Assembly: GCA_019828565.1 (NCBI GenBank)
Contig: JAHDYR010000066.1
Location: 310,001 to 374,000, forward strand
Direction of reading: 5' to 3'
Length of the DNA: 64,000 nucleotides
Origin: Carpediemonas membranifera
Lineage: Eukaryota; Fornicata
A program made the translations under genes and the position numbers. Below are positions 36,894-46,651 of this stretch, in pieces; position 1 is the stretch's first letter; every line of letters starts with the position of its first letter. Under the pieces are notes generated by a model. It was not told the origin of the DNA and did not search any database. It was given only the letters and a program-made list of their open reading frames with translations.

Positions 36894-38157
36894 ATGGACG
36901 CTCAGCAAGTAGAAAACGAAAGGCGTTCTGCGAATCGCAAGGCGTGGAAGAAGAATGCCCCATATTTCAACGATATGGTCCTTTCAGAGGTCATGGAGTG
37001 GCCCAGCCTCACTTTCCAGTTCTTTCCTGACAAACAGGTGTACGTCTTTATCACGCCCCTCACACAGCACCACAGACAACGATCTTGCCATGATACGCAC
37101 CCTCAGTGGAACCAATGCCATGGAGAACCCCGACGAGCTGGACTCGCTCCTCATCTCGACGTTTACCCTCCCCGCGAACGCATCCCTGATCACGTCACAT
37201 GATGTCGCGGCGGTATCCATCGACACGAAGCTGACAGACACCATAGCGAAGGATGGGGCGGACCCCGACGCCGTACTGGTAGAGATGGGCGGGTTCGTTG
37301 AGCTGAGGAAGCTTCCCGACGCATACAACAAGCAGATGGTCATCTCATACGGCATAGAGCAGCGCATACGGCACAACGGGGAGGTGAACAAGGCCCGCCT
37401 GGCCCCGAACAACGCCAACCTCATTGCTGCGAGGGGGCCTGACAGGGCGATCCACATCTTCGACCGCGTTAACCAGCCTGGCACAGGGGGGCTGCTGCTG
37501 AGGACGGACAGGGAGGCCCAGCCCGACTTCACGCTGACCGGCATGGCCGATGAGGGCTTCCCGCTTGACTGGGCGCCGGGAGTAGACGGCATGCTCGCGG
37601 CGGGGGACAACTCGGGGGTGGTCGCCCTGTGGGACCTGAACAAGGCGGACGGGCGGCCCACAGCGACGTGGGACGTAGGGGACGCTGTGTGCGACCTGGC
37701 ATGGCACCCGACTGCGTCTGACATCGTCGTGATCGCAGGAGACGCTACCTGCGCTGTGTTCGATGCCCGCACCCAGACGGTGGCGGTCGACTTCGAGAAG
37801 CCCGCCATGGCAGCAAAGGCGTGTCCCCTGGACCCATACGCCGTCGGTGTCTGTCGGGCCGGTGCGTTCGAGCGCGTGGACATGCGGCAGCCTCTTACCC
37901 CCGTCACCGTGACCGAGACGCCGTCCGAGACGTACTGCCTTTCGTGGTCTCCCCACGTGCCGTACTGCGCTGTCGGATGCGAGGACGGCGAGGTGTGTCT
38001 GATCAGTCTCGACGGAGCCCTTAGCCACGTTCACGGTGACCACACGAGGCGGGTGAACGACGTCGACTGGCACCCGAACCTCCCGTGGACGCTAGGGAGC
38101 GTGGGGGATGACTGCAGACTGTCGGTGTGGCAGCCGGACAGGTCCGTCGTGGGTTGA
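36894..38157 (+). CDS. RBBP4/7-type histone chaperone WD40 protein, two exons
   Basis: Exons 36894-37039 and 37068-38157 give 411 aa. Exon 1 has the histone H4-binding helix and WD entry (ANRKAWKKNAPYFNDMVLS then EWPSLT), as in RBBP4/MSI1/CAF1-p55. Splicing restores FFPDKQV|TTDNDLAM. Exon 2 is a seven-bladed propeller; blades include ALWDLNK, CDLAWHPTASDIVV and VNDVDWHPNLPWTLGS. RBBP4 serves CAF-1, HDAC, NuRF and PRC2 complexes. Exon 2 shows more divergence than typical animal orthologs. Confidence 0.88.
37040..37067 (+). other. intron of RBBP4-like gene (28 nt)
   Basis: Starts GTACGT and ends CCCTCACACAG; phase 2. Needed to join two frames. Confidence 0.85.
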
Positions 38158-38546
38158 GCGGCCCAGTTACAATAAAGTGCTTGGATTTTGCGTCCCAGTC
38201 CATTACTCCCAGCTGTAAGAGCCACTCCTCTGGGTGCAACATGTCTAGGTTGGCAGACACTGCACATCAAGGGGAACTACTCAAGGATAGGTCGAAATGT
38301 AGGAGTCGTGGGCGTCGCCTGTTGGCCTGTAACAAAGAATGAAAGAATGTATACCTGTACTAAGGGTCAACTCATTGTCTTCGTGTCATCTCCTGCTTGA
38401 CCTGTTTCAGCCTGTCAGTGAACCAAAGGATGAGCACCTTAGCGAGGAGTCACTCAACTGGCGATATGGCCGGGTCTCTCGCCGGGCTGGGACGACTGGG
38501 CGATGCCTCATCCGTTGCAGTGGCTTAGGTACACTTTATATTATAC
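38158..38546. other. interval with intron-like motifs on the minus strand
   Basis: 389 bp between the convergent ends of the RBBP4-like and PF20 genes. On the minus strand there are three segments ending like introns of this window: a GTGCTC...CACTGACAG block (about 38411-38436), GTATAC...TTGTTACAG (about 38326-38353) and ...CTCTTACAG near 38216. A short frame from the ATG at about 38511 could splice into ...QVKQEMTRRQ. I could not assemble a convincing gene. Confidence 0.3.
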
Positions 38547-40268
38547 TCACGCCGACCAGACCTTCACCGTCCCATCGCTGCTGGCCGTGTACACGATCGT
38601 CCGGCGCCCGTCCGAGAACGTCCGGACCGCGTTCACCATGTCAACATGCGGGGACCCGTCCAGCGTGCTGATCGACGTCTGCTCGCCCTCTAGGTTTAGG
38701 ATCCGGATCTCGTTGGCGTTGCTGCCGCAGATGACCGACTTGCCGGTCGGGTCGGTGTCAATCGAGTTGACGCTGTGGCCAGCCTGCGATGTCGGGTATG
38801 CGACTGGTGGGATCGTGTCGAGTGGCGTCTTAGTGGCGCGGATGTCATGCACGGCGACAAACCCGGCGGCGTCGCACGAGAAGAGCCGCTCGCCGTCAGG
38901 GGAAAAGACGGCGTCGTTGACGGCAGCGCTGTGCATCATGGTCTGGACGCAGTTGGCGTCGACGCGAGGGTCCCAGATGGACACTGAGTTGTCGGCAGAC
39001 GCCGTGCAGAAGAGGTTGCTGAGCGGCCGGAAACGGACCGAGTTGACGGCGTCCGTGTGGCCGTGGAAGGCGTAGTTCTTGCCCTCGACGTCCCACAGCC
39101 GCACAGTCTTCATCCCCGCAGTCAGGAAGTAGTCGCCCGAGTGGTGGAACGCAGACGCCCACACCGGGGCCTCCTCCGTCGCCAGGACTTGCCCCGTGCA
39201 CCCGCCCGCCCCCACCGACCAGGCCATGACGCGGTTGTCCCCGCCGCCCGTCGTGACGACCGTGCCCTGGGCGTTGTCGAAGGACATCGAGACGGACGAC
39301 AGCCAGTCCGTATGGCCGTGCCCGACGACGAGAGGGTCGTCGCTGCCGCCGGGGTTGCCGTCGAACATCTTCCACGTGCCGTCGTTGCCCGCGGTGAGCA
39401 CGAGGACGTCGTGTCCGTTGTTGCAGATGGGGAAGAGTCCGTTCACCCCGCCCTCGTGCGCCTGGATCGTGCGGACACAGCGGAAGCCCTCCACAGCGAC
39501 GCGGTCCTTCTCTTTGGCCTCATCCCACAGCTGGAGCAGCAGGTCCTCCTCATCACCGGCCAGGGTCAGCGTCAGGCCCTTGCTCGGGCGGGCCCGGAGA
39601 GTCGTGCGCTCCCTCGTCGTCCCAGCCAGCGTGCGGGGCTGGGGCGTGGCGGCCTTGGTCTCCGAGAACGCCTTGAGCTTATCAACGATGCGGTCCCGCT
39701 CTAGCTTTGTCACCGACTTTTCCTTCATGGCCGTCACGTAGCGCTTCTTCATCTCTTTCACAGCCGGTTCGTACCGTGCCAAGTGTGTCTCCAGCTTCTT
39801 CATGTCCGATGTAAGTTTCCTGTTCTCCTGGTCGACGGCGCTTCTGTTGGACGAGTAGGCATCCTTGTCCCGGTCCAGGGCGGTGTATGTGCGTGCTGCC
39901 TCACGGACGTCCTTCTTCAGACGGTCCATCTCCTTCGTCATCGCTGTGATCCGCTTCTCCAGGGCCTTGTTCTGGGCGTAGACGTCCCGCAGCGAGCTCT
40001 CGTCCTGCAATGGGGCATGCTCCACGGTGCCATGGCTGTCCTGGGAGAAGTACCACTCCTTCTGGAAGAGCTCAAGAGTGCGGGCCATGTTGTTGCGGCT
40101 TAGGAAGTTGCGAATGAAGTCGTCGATAGTTTCAGGCTTGCGCTCCATCTTGATGGGCCCTGGGCCAGCAGACACCGGCGATGGCGCTTTGCGCTCTGAA
40201 TCGTCACTCTCGCTGAGAGCGGATACATCGATATATTCGTATTCGCTCAGTTCAGAATCGCTCTGCAT
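38547..40268 (-). CDS. SPAG16: PF20/SPAG16 axonemal central-apparatus WD40 protein
   Basis: 573 aa from the ATG at 40268. The N-terminal block IDDFIRNFLSRNNMARTLELF then QKEWY is the PF20 LisH-like signature. A coiled coil follows (about 100-230), then seven WD40 repeats to the end (GHTDAVNSVRFRPLSNLFCTA, VSIWDPR, SDGTVKVW). PF20 localises to the C2 bridge of the central pair and is needed for flagellar motility. The 58 upstream in-frame codons start from a non-ATG codon and look non-coding. Confidence 0.92.
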   Translation of the reverse strand: MQSDSELSEYEYIDVSALSESDDSERKAPSPVSAGPGPIKMERKPETIDDFIRNFLSRNNMARTLELFQKEWYFSQDSHGTVEHAPLQDESSLRDVYAQNKALEKRITAMTKEMDRLKKDVREAARTYTALDRDKDAYSSNRSAVDQENRKLTSDMKKLETHLARYEPAVKEMKKRYVTAMKEKSVTKLERDRIVDKLKAFSETKAATPQPRTLAGTTRERTTLRARPSKGLTLTLAGDEEDLLLQLWDEAKEKDRVAVEGFRCVRTIQAHEGGVNGLFPICNNGHDVLVLTAGNDGTWKMFDGNPGGSDDPLVVGHGHTDWLSSVSMSFDNAQGTVVTTGGGDNRVMAWSVGAGGCTGQVLATEEAPVWASAFHHSGDYFLTAGMKTVRLWDVEGKNYAFHGHTDAVNSVRFRPLSNLFCTASADNSVSIWDPRVDANCVQTMMHSAAVNDAVFSPDGERLFSCDAAGFVAVHDIRATKTPLDTIPPVAYPTSQAGHSVNSIDTDPTGKSVICGSNANEIRILNLEGEQTSISTLDGSPHVDMVNAVRTFSDGRRTIVYTASSDGTVKVWSA

Positions 40269-40710
40269 CGTTTTGCGGCAAACCTGCACCTGGTAATTTC
40301 CGGGCTTTGGCGTCGAGCACAGGGGCGACGACCCCCCTTGCTGCGGAAATATCGGTAGTTTTACCGATTCGCCTCTTTCAGCATCTGCCTGCGTCGTCCT
40401 ACCGTTGTACAGGCTGCCCCCTGCCCCAGCTGGAGGCAACAACTGACAGTGGAGTGACGGCGCGTAGCATACAGTTCGCTGACCCCATGCATCCAGCTAG
40501 CCGCTAGCCGCCCAGGTGCGACTCGACCGACTGCAAGCCATGATTGTCAGCCAACAACGCGCTGATGGTTCATTGAAGCCACTTGCATGTTGAATCAGCC
40601 CATCATGTGGACTCTACACGGTATTCAAGGTGTACAGTTTAGCTGCCATAAAAAGTCGCCACTGTAAAGGCATACGAGCCAAGGCTGCATTAGCACGCCC
40701 ACTTTCAGCT
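40269..40710. other. divergent promoter region
   Basis: 442 bp between the start codons of PF20 and the Cys-rich gene. No ORF with a recognisable product, no repeat and no RNA gene was seen. Confidence 0.4.
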
Positions 40711-41649
40711 ATGAACTCCTCACTATCTTACGAACATCTTATGGAGGATAATACCAACCAATTTCTGCCCCCGTATCTCCCTTTCAGCGCTCCCATCGAG
40801 TTTCCGCTGCACGACGAGGCTCCTGACTTCCAACTCCAGCAACCCCTCGACCTCAACGTCCACTCCGCCGGAGAGATACCCCCATACCGCCCGGATCAAC
40901 CAATGCCGGTGTTCGATGTGTCTGACATCAACGTCGAGGAGCTGATCAACTCTTACGAATACTTCCACATGCTGTGCGCCGAGGGAAAGGACAACGTGGC
41001 CAAGCGCAGGCCTCCTGGTCGACGCCCAGACAGCGCAGGGCACGCCCGGTCGCTTTCCGTCGGGTCAGCCCCGGGCATCCCGTTCGACCCGTTCTCCTCC
41101 CCCGACTCCGCCACACGGTCGCTAGGGACCCGCCCCCGCAGCAACAGCGGCAACGGACGGCGGCAATGCGCTGCTTTCAGACGCAACGGCGGCCCTGGCA
41201 TCAAGCGCGGCATGTTCTGTGCCTGCCGGGAGTGCTGTAACCCGATGACGAACCCGGAGCGGAAGTCGCCCTACTGCAGCTCGCAGTGCCAGACACGAGA
41301 GCAGAACCTGAGACAGAGCCGGGTCAAGCCCAACAGGGATCAAATCAAGGCGAAGCGGTGCATGCTCGACGGCCTGCTGGCGCTGTTCAAAATCCAGAAG
41401 ACTCAGATCCTGCCAGAACGCACGCCGTCGCCCTCCGACCTCGCCTCCCCCGCCACGAACTATGCCGAGATCCCCCGACCCCCGATGCCAGTCAACCTCG
41501 GGTCGGGCATCGGCGGGCCTGGAGACTCGGTGTGCCGGCCCATGTCCCTGCAGTCGCTGCTAAACGACGACGGACTGATGGGGCTCGGGGGCAGCCAAGT
41601 GGCGGATGAGTACCGGATGCTCCAGGGAGGCGGGCGGAACCAGGCTTAG
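40711..41649 (+). CDS. Cys-rich basic-region protein, putative nucleic-acid binder
   Basis: 312 aa. The centre (about residues 170-235) is a compact Cys cluster: MFCACRECCNP, KSPYCSSQCQ, then the very basic NLRQSRVKPNRDQIKAKRC. Six or seven Cys within 30 residues followed by an Arg/Lys helix suggests a zinc-stabilised DNA- or RNA-binding module. The flanks are Pro/Ser-rich and probably disordered. I do not recognise the family; CXC/CRC-type or bZIP-like basic regions are imperfect analogies. The ATG at 40711 is the first. Confidence 0.7.
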   Translation: MNSSLSYEHLMEDNTNQFLPPYLPFSAPIEFPLHDEAPDFQLQQPLDLNVHSAGEIPPYRPDQPMPVFDVSDINVEELINSYEYFHMLCAEGKDNVAKRRPPGRRPDSAGHARSLSVGSAPGIPFDPFSSPDSATRSLGTRPRSNSGNGRRQCAAFRRNGGPGIKRGMFCACRECCNPMTNPERKSPYCSSQCQTREQNLRQSRVKPNRDQIKAKRCMLDGLLALFKIQKTQILPERTPSPSDLASPATNYAEIPRPPMPVNLGSGIGGPGDSVCRPMSLQSLLNDDGLMGLGGSQVADEYRMLQGGGRNQA

Positions 41650-41776
41650 AGCGAATTGCACATACTCGAATAAACCAAGACGGAAGAAGCCGGTGGCTGG
41701 ATGAGTAAAGTTTGGCTGAGCCAAAAATGACGTCCGTAAGCTGCACTTTTTGGCAATCAGAAAATTTGTCATCCAC

Positions 41777-44700
41777 ATGGCTGACGAAAGCGAGACGAAT
41801 GCTGCCAGCAAGATAAGTGACGAAATCTTGGCCAACATCATCAGCTTTGAGCCCACGAAGCGGAAGGTTGCGGCTACTGACGATATTCCGAGCTACAATA
41901 GCATGAAGAACGCAATTCTCAGCTGGTTTAGTCTTCTGAATCACTCTATGAACCACATTATGTTTGCTAGCAAGTGTGTGGACAAGATGGTGGCGAATCC
42001 CGAAGTTTCATCGCTCCTTGCCCGCCTCACTCACTTTGCCGAGCGGCTCCAGGGCGTCATGCCGTCGCTGAACAAGCTTCTACTGTCCCCATCCGGTGTG
42101 CTCCACCACACCATGATCAACTCGATCTCTCACTTCATCTACCTGTACTCCTCCGTCGTCGGCAAGCTCCTTACCAACGAGGCCGGCGAGAAGGCCGACG
42201 CACTGGAGCTCCTCGATGCTACTGAGATCAACAAGACCTGTGACAACATGGAGAGCACGCTGCTCGAGCTGACGAAGCTCATCATCTTCATCCCCGTCAC
42301 CGACACCGAGGTCGCCGCAGACCACGAGAGCGAGGCGATCACTGGCGTCACGTACGAACGCCCCGGGCACATCGTCAACAGCGCTTTCATCAAGGCCATT
42401 AGCGCCTTCTTCAAGGAGCCTGAGGACGCTGCCGCCCGCATTGACGTCAGTACCCTGGTTGCCACCGGCCCCGTCGCGATCAAGTACGTCTACGTACGCA
42501 GAGCAAAGGCGTATGTCCGCCTCAGCGCTGACGGCACACTCATGGACACCATCTCCGACGCCGACGTCGTGCCCCTCTGTGCCCACCGGCCGGCCGACTC
42601 TGTTGACCTGAATCTGACCGACTTCGCCCGGAATATCACCGTGAAGATGGCGCCCGAGGAGCTCGAGGGCCTTGTGTTTGAGGTCGAGAAACCCCTCGCG
42701 ATGCTGAGCCGGCTCCGGGATATGCTGCTTCCCATCCAGCAGCGCCTGCTCGCCGTTGAGGAGGAGGACGATGCCGAGGCCGAGAACAACGAGGAGACCG
42801 AGGACGCCGACGACTCGTCCTCCAGCTCATCCAGCTCGTCGAGCTCCGACGACGAGGCCGACGAGCCCGCCAAGGCCGAGGAGGAGGACGCTGGCAAGAA
42901 GTACCCCATGCCCCTCCCTCTTCTCGAGACCCCCATCGAGCTGGATCTCACCAAGGAGTTCATCAGCGCCCCGCCCACGGCACAGTGGGCCAACGTCTTC
43001 ATCGGCATCACGGTGCCCGGACGCGGGCTCCGGTACCTTGGGGCTGAGCGCGATGAGAAGGTCGGCAAGATCGTCTGGACCCCTAAGATCGTCGGGGAGA
43101 AGTCCCGCCGCGCCTTTACCGTGTGCAAGCACGACTCGATGTGGAGCTTCTCCTTCGACGAGACCCAGGGCAAGCCCGAGAAGCGGAAGCGCGTGTTCCT
43201 CTCATTCGGCGAGAGACCCCGCGGTACATGGGCCCTCGAGCGGTTTGACTCGGACAAGGCTGCTGGCGGCCGTATTCTGTTCGAGCCCGTCGACATTGCT
43301 GGCAAGAACTCCGGCGTGGCCCTGACTCGCTGGCTGAAGGTTGCCGCATCCTCCACCACCAAGCGCCGCGTTGGCCAGAAGGTGCAGCTGCTGCCGACTG
43401 GACCCGACAGCACCGAGTTCATGCTCGCCGTCGACCCCCAGTGGTCTCTCAACGACGTCGCCGAGTTCCGGTTTATCCAGAGCACGACGCTCACCCCTCA
43501 GCCTGAGGCCGTCGCCCTCGCTGAGGTCATCAAGGCGCTCGACCTCACCATCGTCCCCCAGCGTTCTTCTCTCATCCGACTGAACGAGCACCTCACGAAG
43601 CTCGGCGCCCCCGACCCCTTGCCCATGCCCCCGCCGCCCCCGGAGCCCGAGGAAGAGCAGGCCGAGCAGACCGGTGAGGCTGAAGGTGAGTCGACCGAGC
43701 CCGTTGCCGAGCCCGAGGAGGCGGCTGAGACGCCCATGCCTGAGACCCCAGCCCCGCGCGCAGCCTTCGCCGAGCCCGAGTCCTCGCCAGCCCTGCCCCG
43801 CCCCGCGGATGAGCTCGAGGACACCGGAGCTAAGTCTCCCACCCGCGGCCGAGGGGGCGCCAAGTCGCCCTCAAAGAAGCGCCAAGCTGCCACTTCCAGG
43901 CTTGGCAAGACCGGCCCTGTAGTCGGCCGTGCGACACCCTACGGAAAGCTCAAGAAGGAGGCCCCCAAGGAGCCCACGCTTCGTGCCATCCCAGTGGATC
44001 CACTGCTGAAGGCTTCAGACGCATTCAAGGCCTCCCTGCCCATCCCCGAGATGGCCCGCATCCCCGGGGTGATTGCCCGCCCCAACGAGGAGGAGCACAA
44101 GCACCGCGACGTCCAGCTGGAGCTGGAGTCGTGGTTTACGATGAACAAGGCCGCCCTCCAATCTGACACACTCGCCACGGTCATCGTCGAGCGGGAGATC
44201 GACTGGGAGGAGAACGACCGCATCCTCATCAAGGGCATGCATCTCACTTCTGCCGAGTGGACGGACGACTTCGCCGTGTACGTCTCCCTCGAGGAGTGTA
44301 CCAGAGCGCGCCTGGTCGACCGCTTCACCGAGCCCGAGCCCGAGATCAAGGAGGAGGAGCCCGAGGCTGAGGCTGAGAAGACCTCGTCTGAGGCTGCCTC
44401 CGAGGACAAGCCCGAGGAGGACAAGTCGGAGGAGGACAAGCCCGCTGAGGGCGAGGAGGCCGAGAAGACAGAGGACAAGCCCGCCAACGATACCGACGCG
44501 ACCGAGGAGACCAAGCCGGCCGACGAGAACGCCGAGGAGGCCGAGCCAGAGCCGCCAGTGCCAAAGCACCATCCCGACTGGCTTCAGGGGACACCCGAGG
44601 CGATTGACGGCCTCAGGGCGGCGATGGAGTCCGGCCTGCTCGTCCTTGCCGTCCGCCGCGTGATGAAGCAGGGCGAGCAGGATGTGGCGCACTACATGTT

Positions 44701-44842
44701 CGTGCCATGCCGTCAGTTCGACATGGAGGTGATGAAGCAGAACGAGGACTTCCACTACGGACTACTGACCGATATCCTGTCGAACCTGGCGTGGAGGGTT
44801 GAGACCATGCCTGAGGAGGGCGTAGAGGCTGAGGCTGAGTAA
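41777..44842 (+). CDS. large acidic protein with Ser tract, unknown
   Basis: 1021 aa. The N-terminal 350 residues are helical (LNHSMNHIMFASK, LNKLLLSPSGVLHH). A 12-residue Ser run sits in an acidic linker at about 355-385. A beta-rich domain covers about 395-570. A Pro/Glu linker (620-720), a second folded block (760-870), a Glu/Lys/Asp repeat tract with DKPEEDK units (880-950) and a conserved-looking C-terminal helix pair (HPDWLQGTPEAIDGL ... NEDFHYGLLTDILSNLAW) complete it. No family is recognised; a flagellar or cytoskeletal role is possible on composition only. Confidence 0.75.
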   Translation: MADESETNAASKISDEILANIISFEPTKRKVAATDDIPSYNSMKNAILSWFSLLNHSMNHIMFASKCVDKMVANPEVSSLLARLTHFAERLQGVMPSLNKLLLSPSGVLHHTMINSISHFIYLYSSVVGKLLTNEAGEKADALELLDATEINKTCDNMESTLLELTKLIIFIPVTDTEVAADHESEAITGVTYERPGHIVNSAFIKAISAFFKEPEDAAARIDVSTLVATGPVAIKYVYVRRAKAYVRLSADGTLMDTISDADVVPLCAHRPADSVDLNLTDFARNITVKMAPEELEGLVFEVEKPLAMLSRLRDMLLPIQQRLLAVEEEDDAEAENNEETEDADDSSSSSSSSSSSDDEADEPAKAEEEDAGKKYPMPLPLLETPIELDLTKEFISAPPTAQWANVFIGITVPGRGLRYLGAERDEKVGKIVWTPKIVGEKSRRAFTVCKHDSMWSFSFDETQGKPEKRKRVFLSFGERPRGTWALERFDSDKAAGGRILFEPVDIAGKNSGVALTRWLKVAASSTTKRRVGQKVQLLPTGPDSTEFMLAVDPQWSLNDVAEFRFIQSTTLTPQPEAVALAEVIKALDLTIVPQRSSLIRLNEHLTKLGAPDPLPMPPPPPEPEEEQAEQTGEAEGESTEPVAEPEEAAETPMPETPAPRAAFAEPESSPALPRPADELEDTGAKSPTRGRGGAKSPSKKRQAATSRLGKTGPVVGRATPYGKLKKEAPKEPTLRAIPVDPLLKASDAFKASLPIPEMARIPGVIARPNEEEHKHRDVQLELESWFTMNKAALQSDTLATVIVEREIDWEENDRILIKGMHLTSAEWTDDFAVYVSLEECTRARLVDRFTEPEPEIKEEEPEAEAEKTSSEAASEDKPEEDKSEEDKPAEGEEAEKTEDKPANDTDATEETKPADENAEEAEPEPPVPKHHPDWLQGTPEAIDGLRAAMESGLLVLAVRRVMKQGEQDVAHYMFVPCRQFDMEVMKQNEDFHYGLLTDILSNLAWRVETMPEEGVEAEAE

Positions 44843-45196
44843 CGCATTGCTGCCGTAAATTGTATTTATTGTCGACGCAGGCGGATGGTCAGGCGAGGGC
44901 GGCCGATCAATGGAATCCTTGTCAGTCGAGCCCTCGGATTTGAAGGTTGTCGCACCACTAGACGATATTGGAGCGTCCTCCAGCATCGCCATGGTGTCGT
45001 GGTGGCGTTGTTGGTTGTAGATTACGAAAAAGATTTGATACTTGCAAACGGCTGACGGTCGAGGGCCCGGCTCTCTCGAGCATGCCTGACTCTCCTTGGT
45101 CCCCCTAATCACGATCGACTGCTGATCACAAATTGTGTTGACAAATCTTGACTTCGTGGGACTCACTTGCAAGAGCAAACGAAGAGTAGGACAAGA
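44843..45196. other. interval upstream of carbamoyltransferase gene
   Basis: 354 bp. A minus-strand ATG at 44992 opens a polar frame (MAMLEDAPISSSG...) that runs into the neighbouring gene; I do not accept it. TCACTT at 45161 resembles a metamonad initiator and precedes the highly codon-biased gene at 45197. Confidence 0.35.
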
Positions 45197-46453
45197 ATGG
45201 CCAACGAAGGACATGACGTTATTAAGGCTTCCACCAGCGAGAGAACCGCCGGAATGGAGAAAATAAGGTCAATTTTGGCCGAGCTTAAGGAGCTCAACAT
45301 CGACCTATACAACAAGGACTGGCTTCGCACGTGGGATATGACCCAGGACCAGATTGAGGGCACTGCCAAGATCGCCCTTGCTCTCGAGGCTCTCTACAAG
45401 GAGAACATCGACTGCCGCGTCTTCCAGAACGGCTCTCTCGGTGTTTCGCAGTTCCGTGATAACTCCACGCGTACTCGCTTCTCCTTTGCCTCCGCTGCCG
45501 CTCTCCTCGGCCTCCAGGTCCAGGACTTCGACGACACCAAGTCCCAGGCTGCTCACGGCGAGACTGTCCGCGAGGGCGCCAACATGATCTCTTTCCTCAC
45601 CGAGTGCATCGGCATCCGCGACGACAAGTTCGTCGGCGAAGGCCACGAATTCCAGGTTGAGACCGCCGAGGCTGTCCAGGAGGGCTTCGACGCCGGTGTG
45701 CTTCACCAGCGCCCCTCTATCGTCAACCTGCAGTGCGACCAGGACCACCCCACCCAGGCCATGTGCGACCTCCTCCACTTCGCCAAGACCTACGGTGGCC
45801 TCGACAAGCTCAAGGGCAAGAAGATCGCCATGACATGGGCCTACTCCCCCGCCTACGGCAAGCCCCTCTCCGTCCCCCAGTCCATCATCGCCCTCATGAC
45901 CCGCTTCGGCATGGACGTCCGTCTCGCCCACCCCGAGGGCTACGACCTCCTCCCCGAGACCATCGAGGTTGCCAAGAAGCACGCCGAGGAGTCTGGCGGC
46001 AAGTTCACCGTCTCCCACTCCATGGACGAGGCCTTCAAGGACGCCGACATCGTCTACCCCAAGAGCTGGCTCGGCTACAACTTCGCCGTTGAGCGCACTG
46101 AGCTCCTCCGCAAGGGCGGCAAGGACTTCCAGGAGAAGCTCGGCGAGCTCGAGAAGCGCCTTCTCGAGGGCAACAAGAAGCACATCGACTGGGAGTGCAC
46201 CGAGGAGCGCATGAAGCTGTGCGCCCCCGACGCTCAGTGGTGCCACTGCCTCCCCTGCGATACCACCGGCCTGAACTGCGAGCACGGCGAGGTTGACATC
46301 CCCACTTTCGAGAAGTTCCGCGTGAACTCCTGGAACGAGGCCGGCAACAAGCCCTGGGCCATCGCTGCCATGATCCTCGCCACCCGCTTCAAGGACCCCG
46401 CCGCTACCCTCGAGAAGATCATCGAGCGCGATGCTAAGCGCCGCCTCGATTAA
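45197..46453 (+). CDS. YgeW-type knotted carbamoyltransferase
   Basis: 418 aa. The carbamoyl-phosphate loop reads NSTRTRFSF. CDQDHPTQAMCD, MTWAYSPAYGKPLSVPQ, RLAHPEGYDLLPE, DADIVYPKSW and WCHCLPCD follow in order, matching the bacterial YgeW subfamily rather than canonical ornithine or aspartate transcarbamoylases. YgeW homologs have been tied to purine/ureide breakdown with an unsettled substrate; in an anaerobe the product could feed carbamoyl phosphate to carbamate kinase. Codons are strongly C-ending, implying high expression. The gene is intronless and flanked by eukaryotic genes, so an ancient bacterial transfer is likely. AATAAA lies about 18 bp after the stop. Confidence 0.88.
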   Translation: MANEGHDVIKASTSERTAGMEKIRSILAELKELNIDLYNKDWLRTWDMTQDQIEGTAKIALALEALYKENIDCRVFQNGSLGVSQFRDNSTRTRFSFASAAALLGLQVQDFDDTKSQAAHGETVREGANMISFLTECIGIRDDKFVGEGHEFQVETAEAVQEGFDAGVLHQRPSIVNLQCDQDHPTQAMCDLLHFAKTYGGLDKLKGKKIAMTWAYSPAYGKPLSVPQSIIALMTRFGMDVRLAHPEGYDLLPETIEVAKKHAEESGGKFTVSHSMDEAFKDADIVYPKSWLGYNFAVERTELLRKGGKDFQEKLGELEKRLLEGNKKHIDWECTEERMKLCAPDAQWCHCLPCDTTGLNCEHGEVDIPTFEKFRVNSWNEAGNKPWAIAAMILATRFKDPAATLEKIIERDAKRRLD

Positions 46454-46651
46454 GAAGCAGAACGGATACGAATAAAACGCCGCCTGTGTTAACGCGTGGG
46501 GTGGCCCTGACAGGCCGAATGCGGATATGTGGCAGGGGACCTTTATCTGGGCGTCAGACCATGTGGTAGGGAGCTCCTATCGCTGCGCCGTCCGGGCACC
46601 CGCCAGAGACCGAGTCGCGGAGTCGTTTCGCCAGAGGCCGAGAACAGCTGA

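Noticed and set aside
42756-43325. Arg/Pro/Ser-rich frame inside the 1021-aa gene
   Set aside because: Alternative-frame shadow of a Glu/Asp/Ser-rich region; its codon-position composition favours the long ORF.
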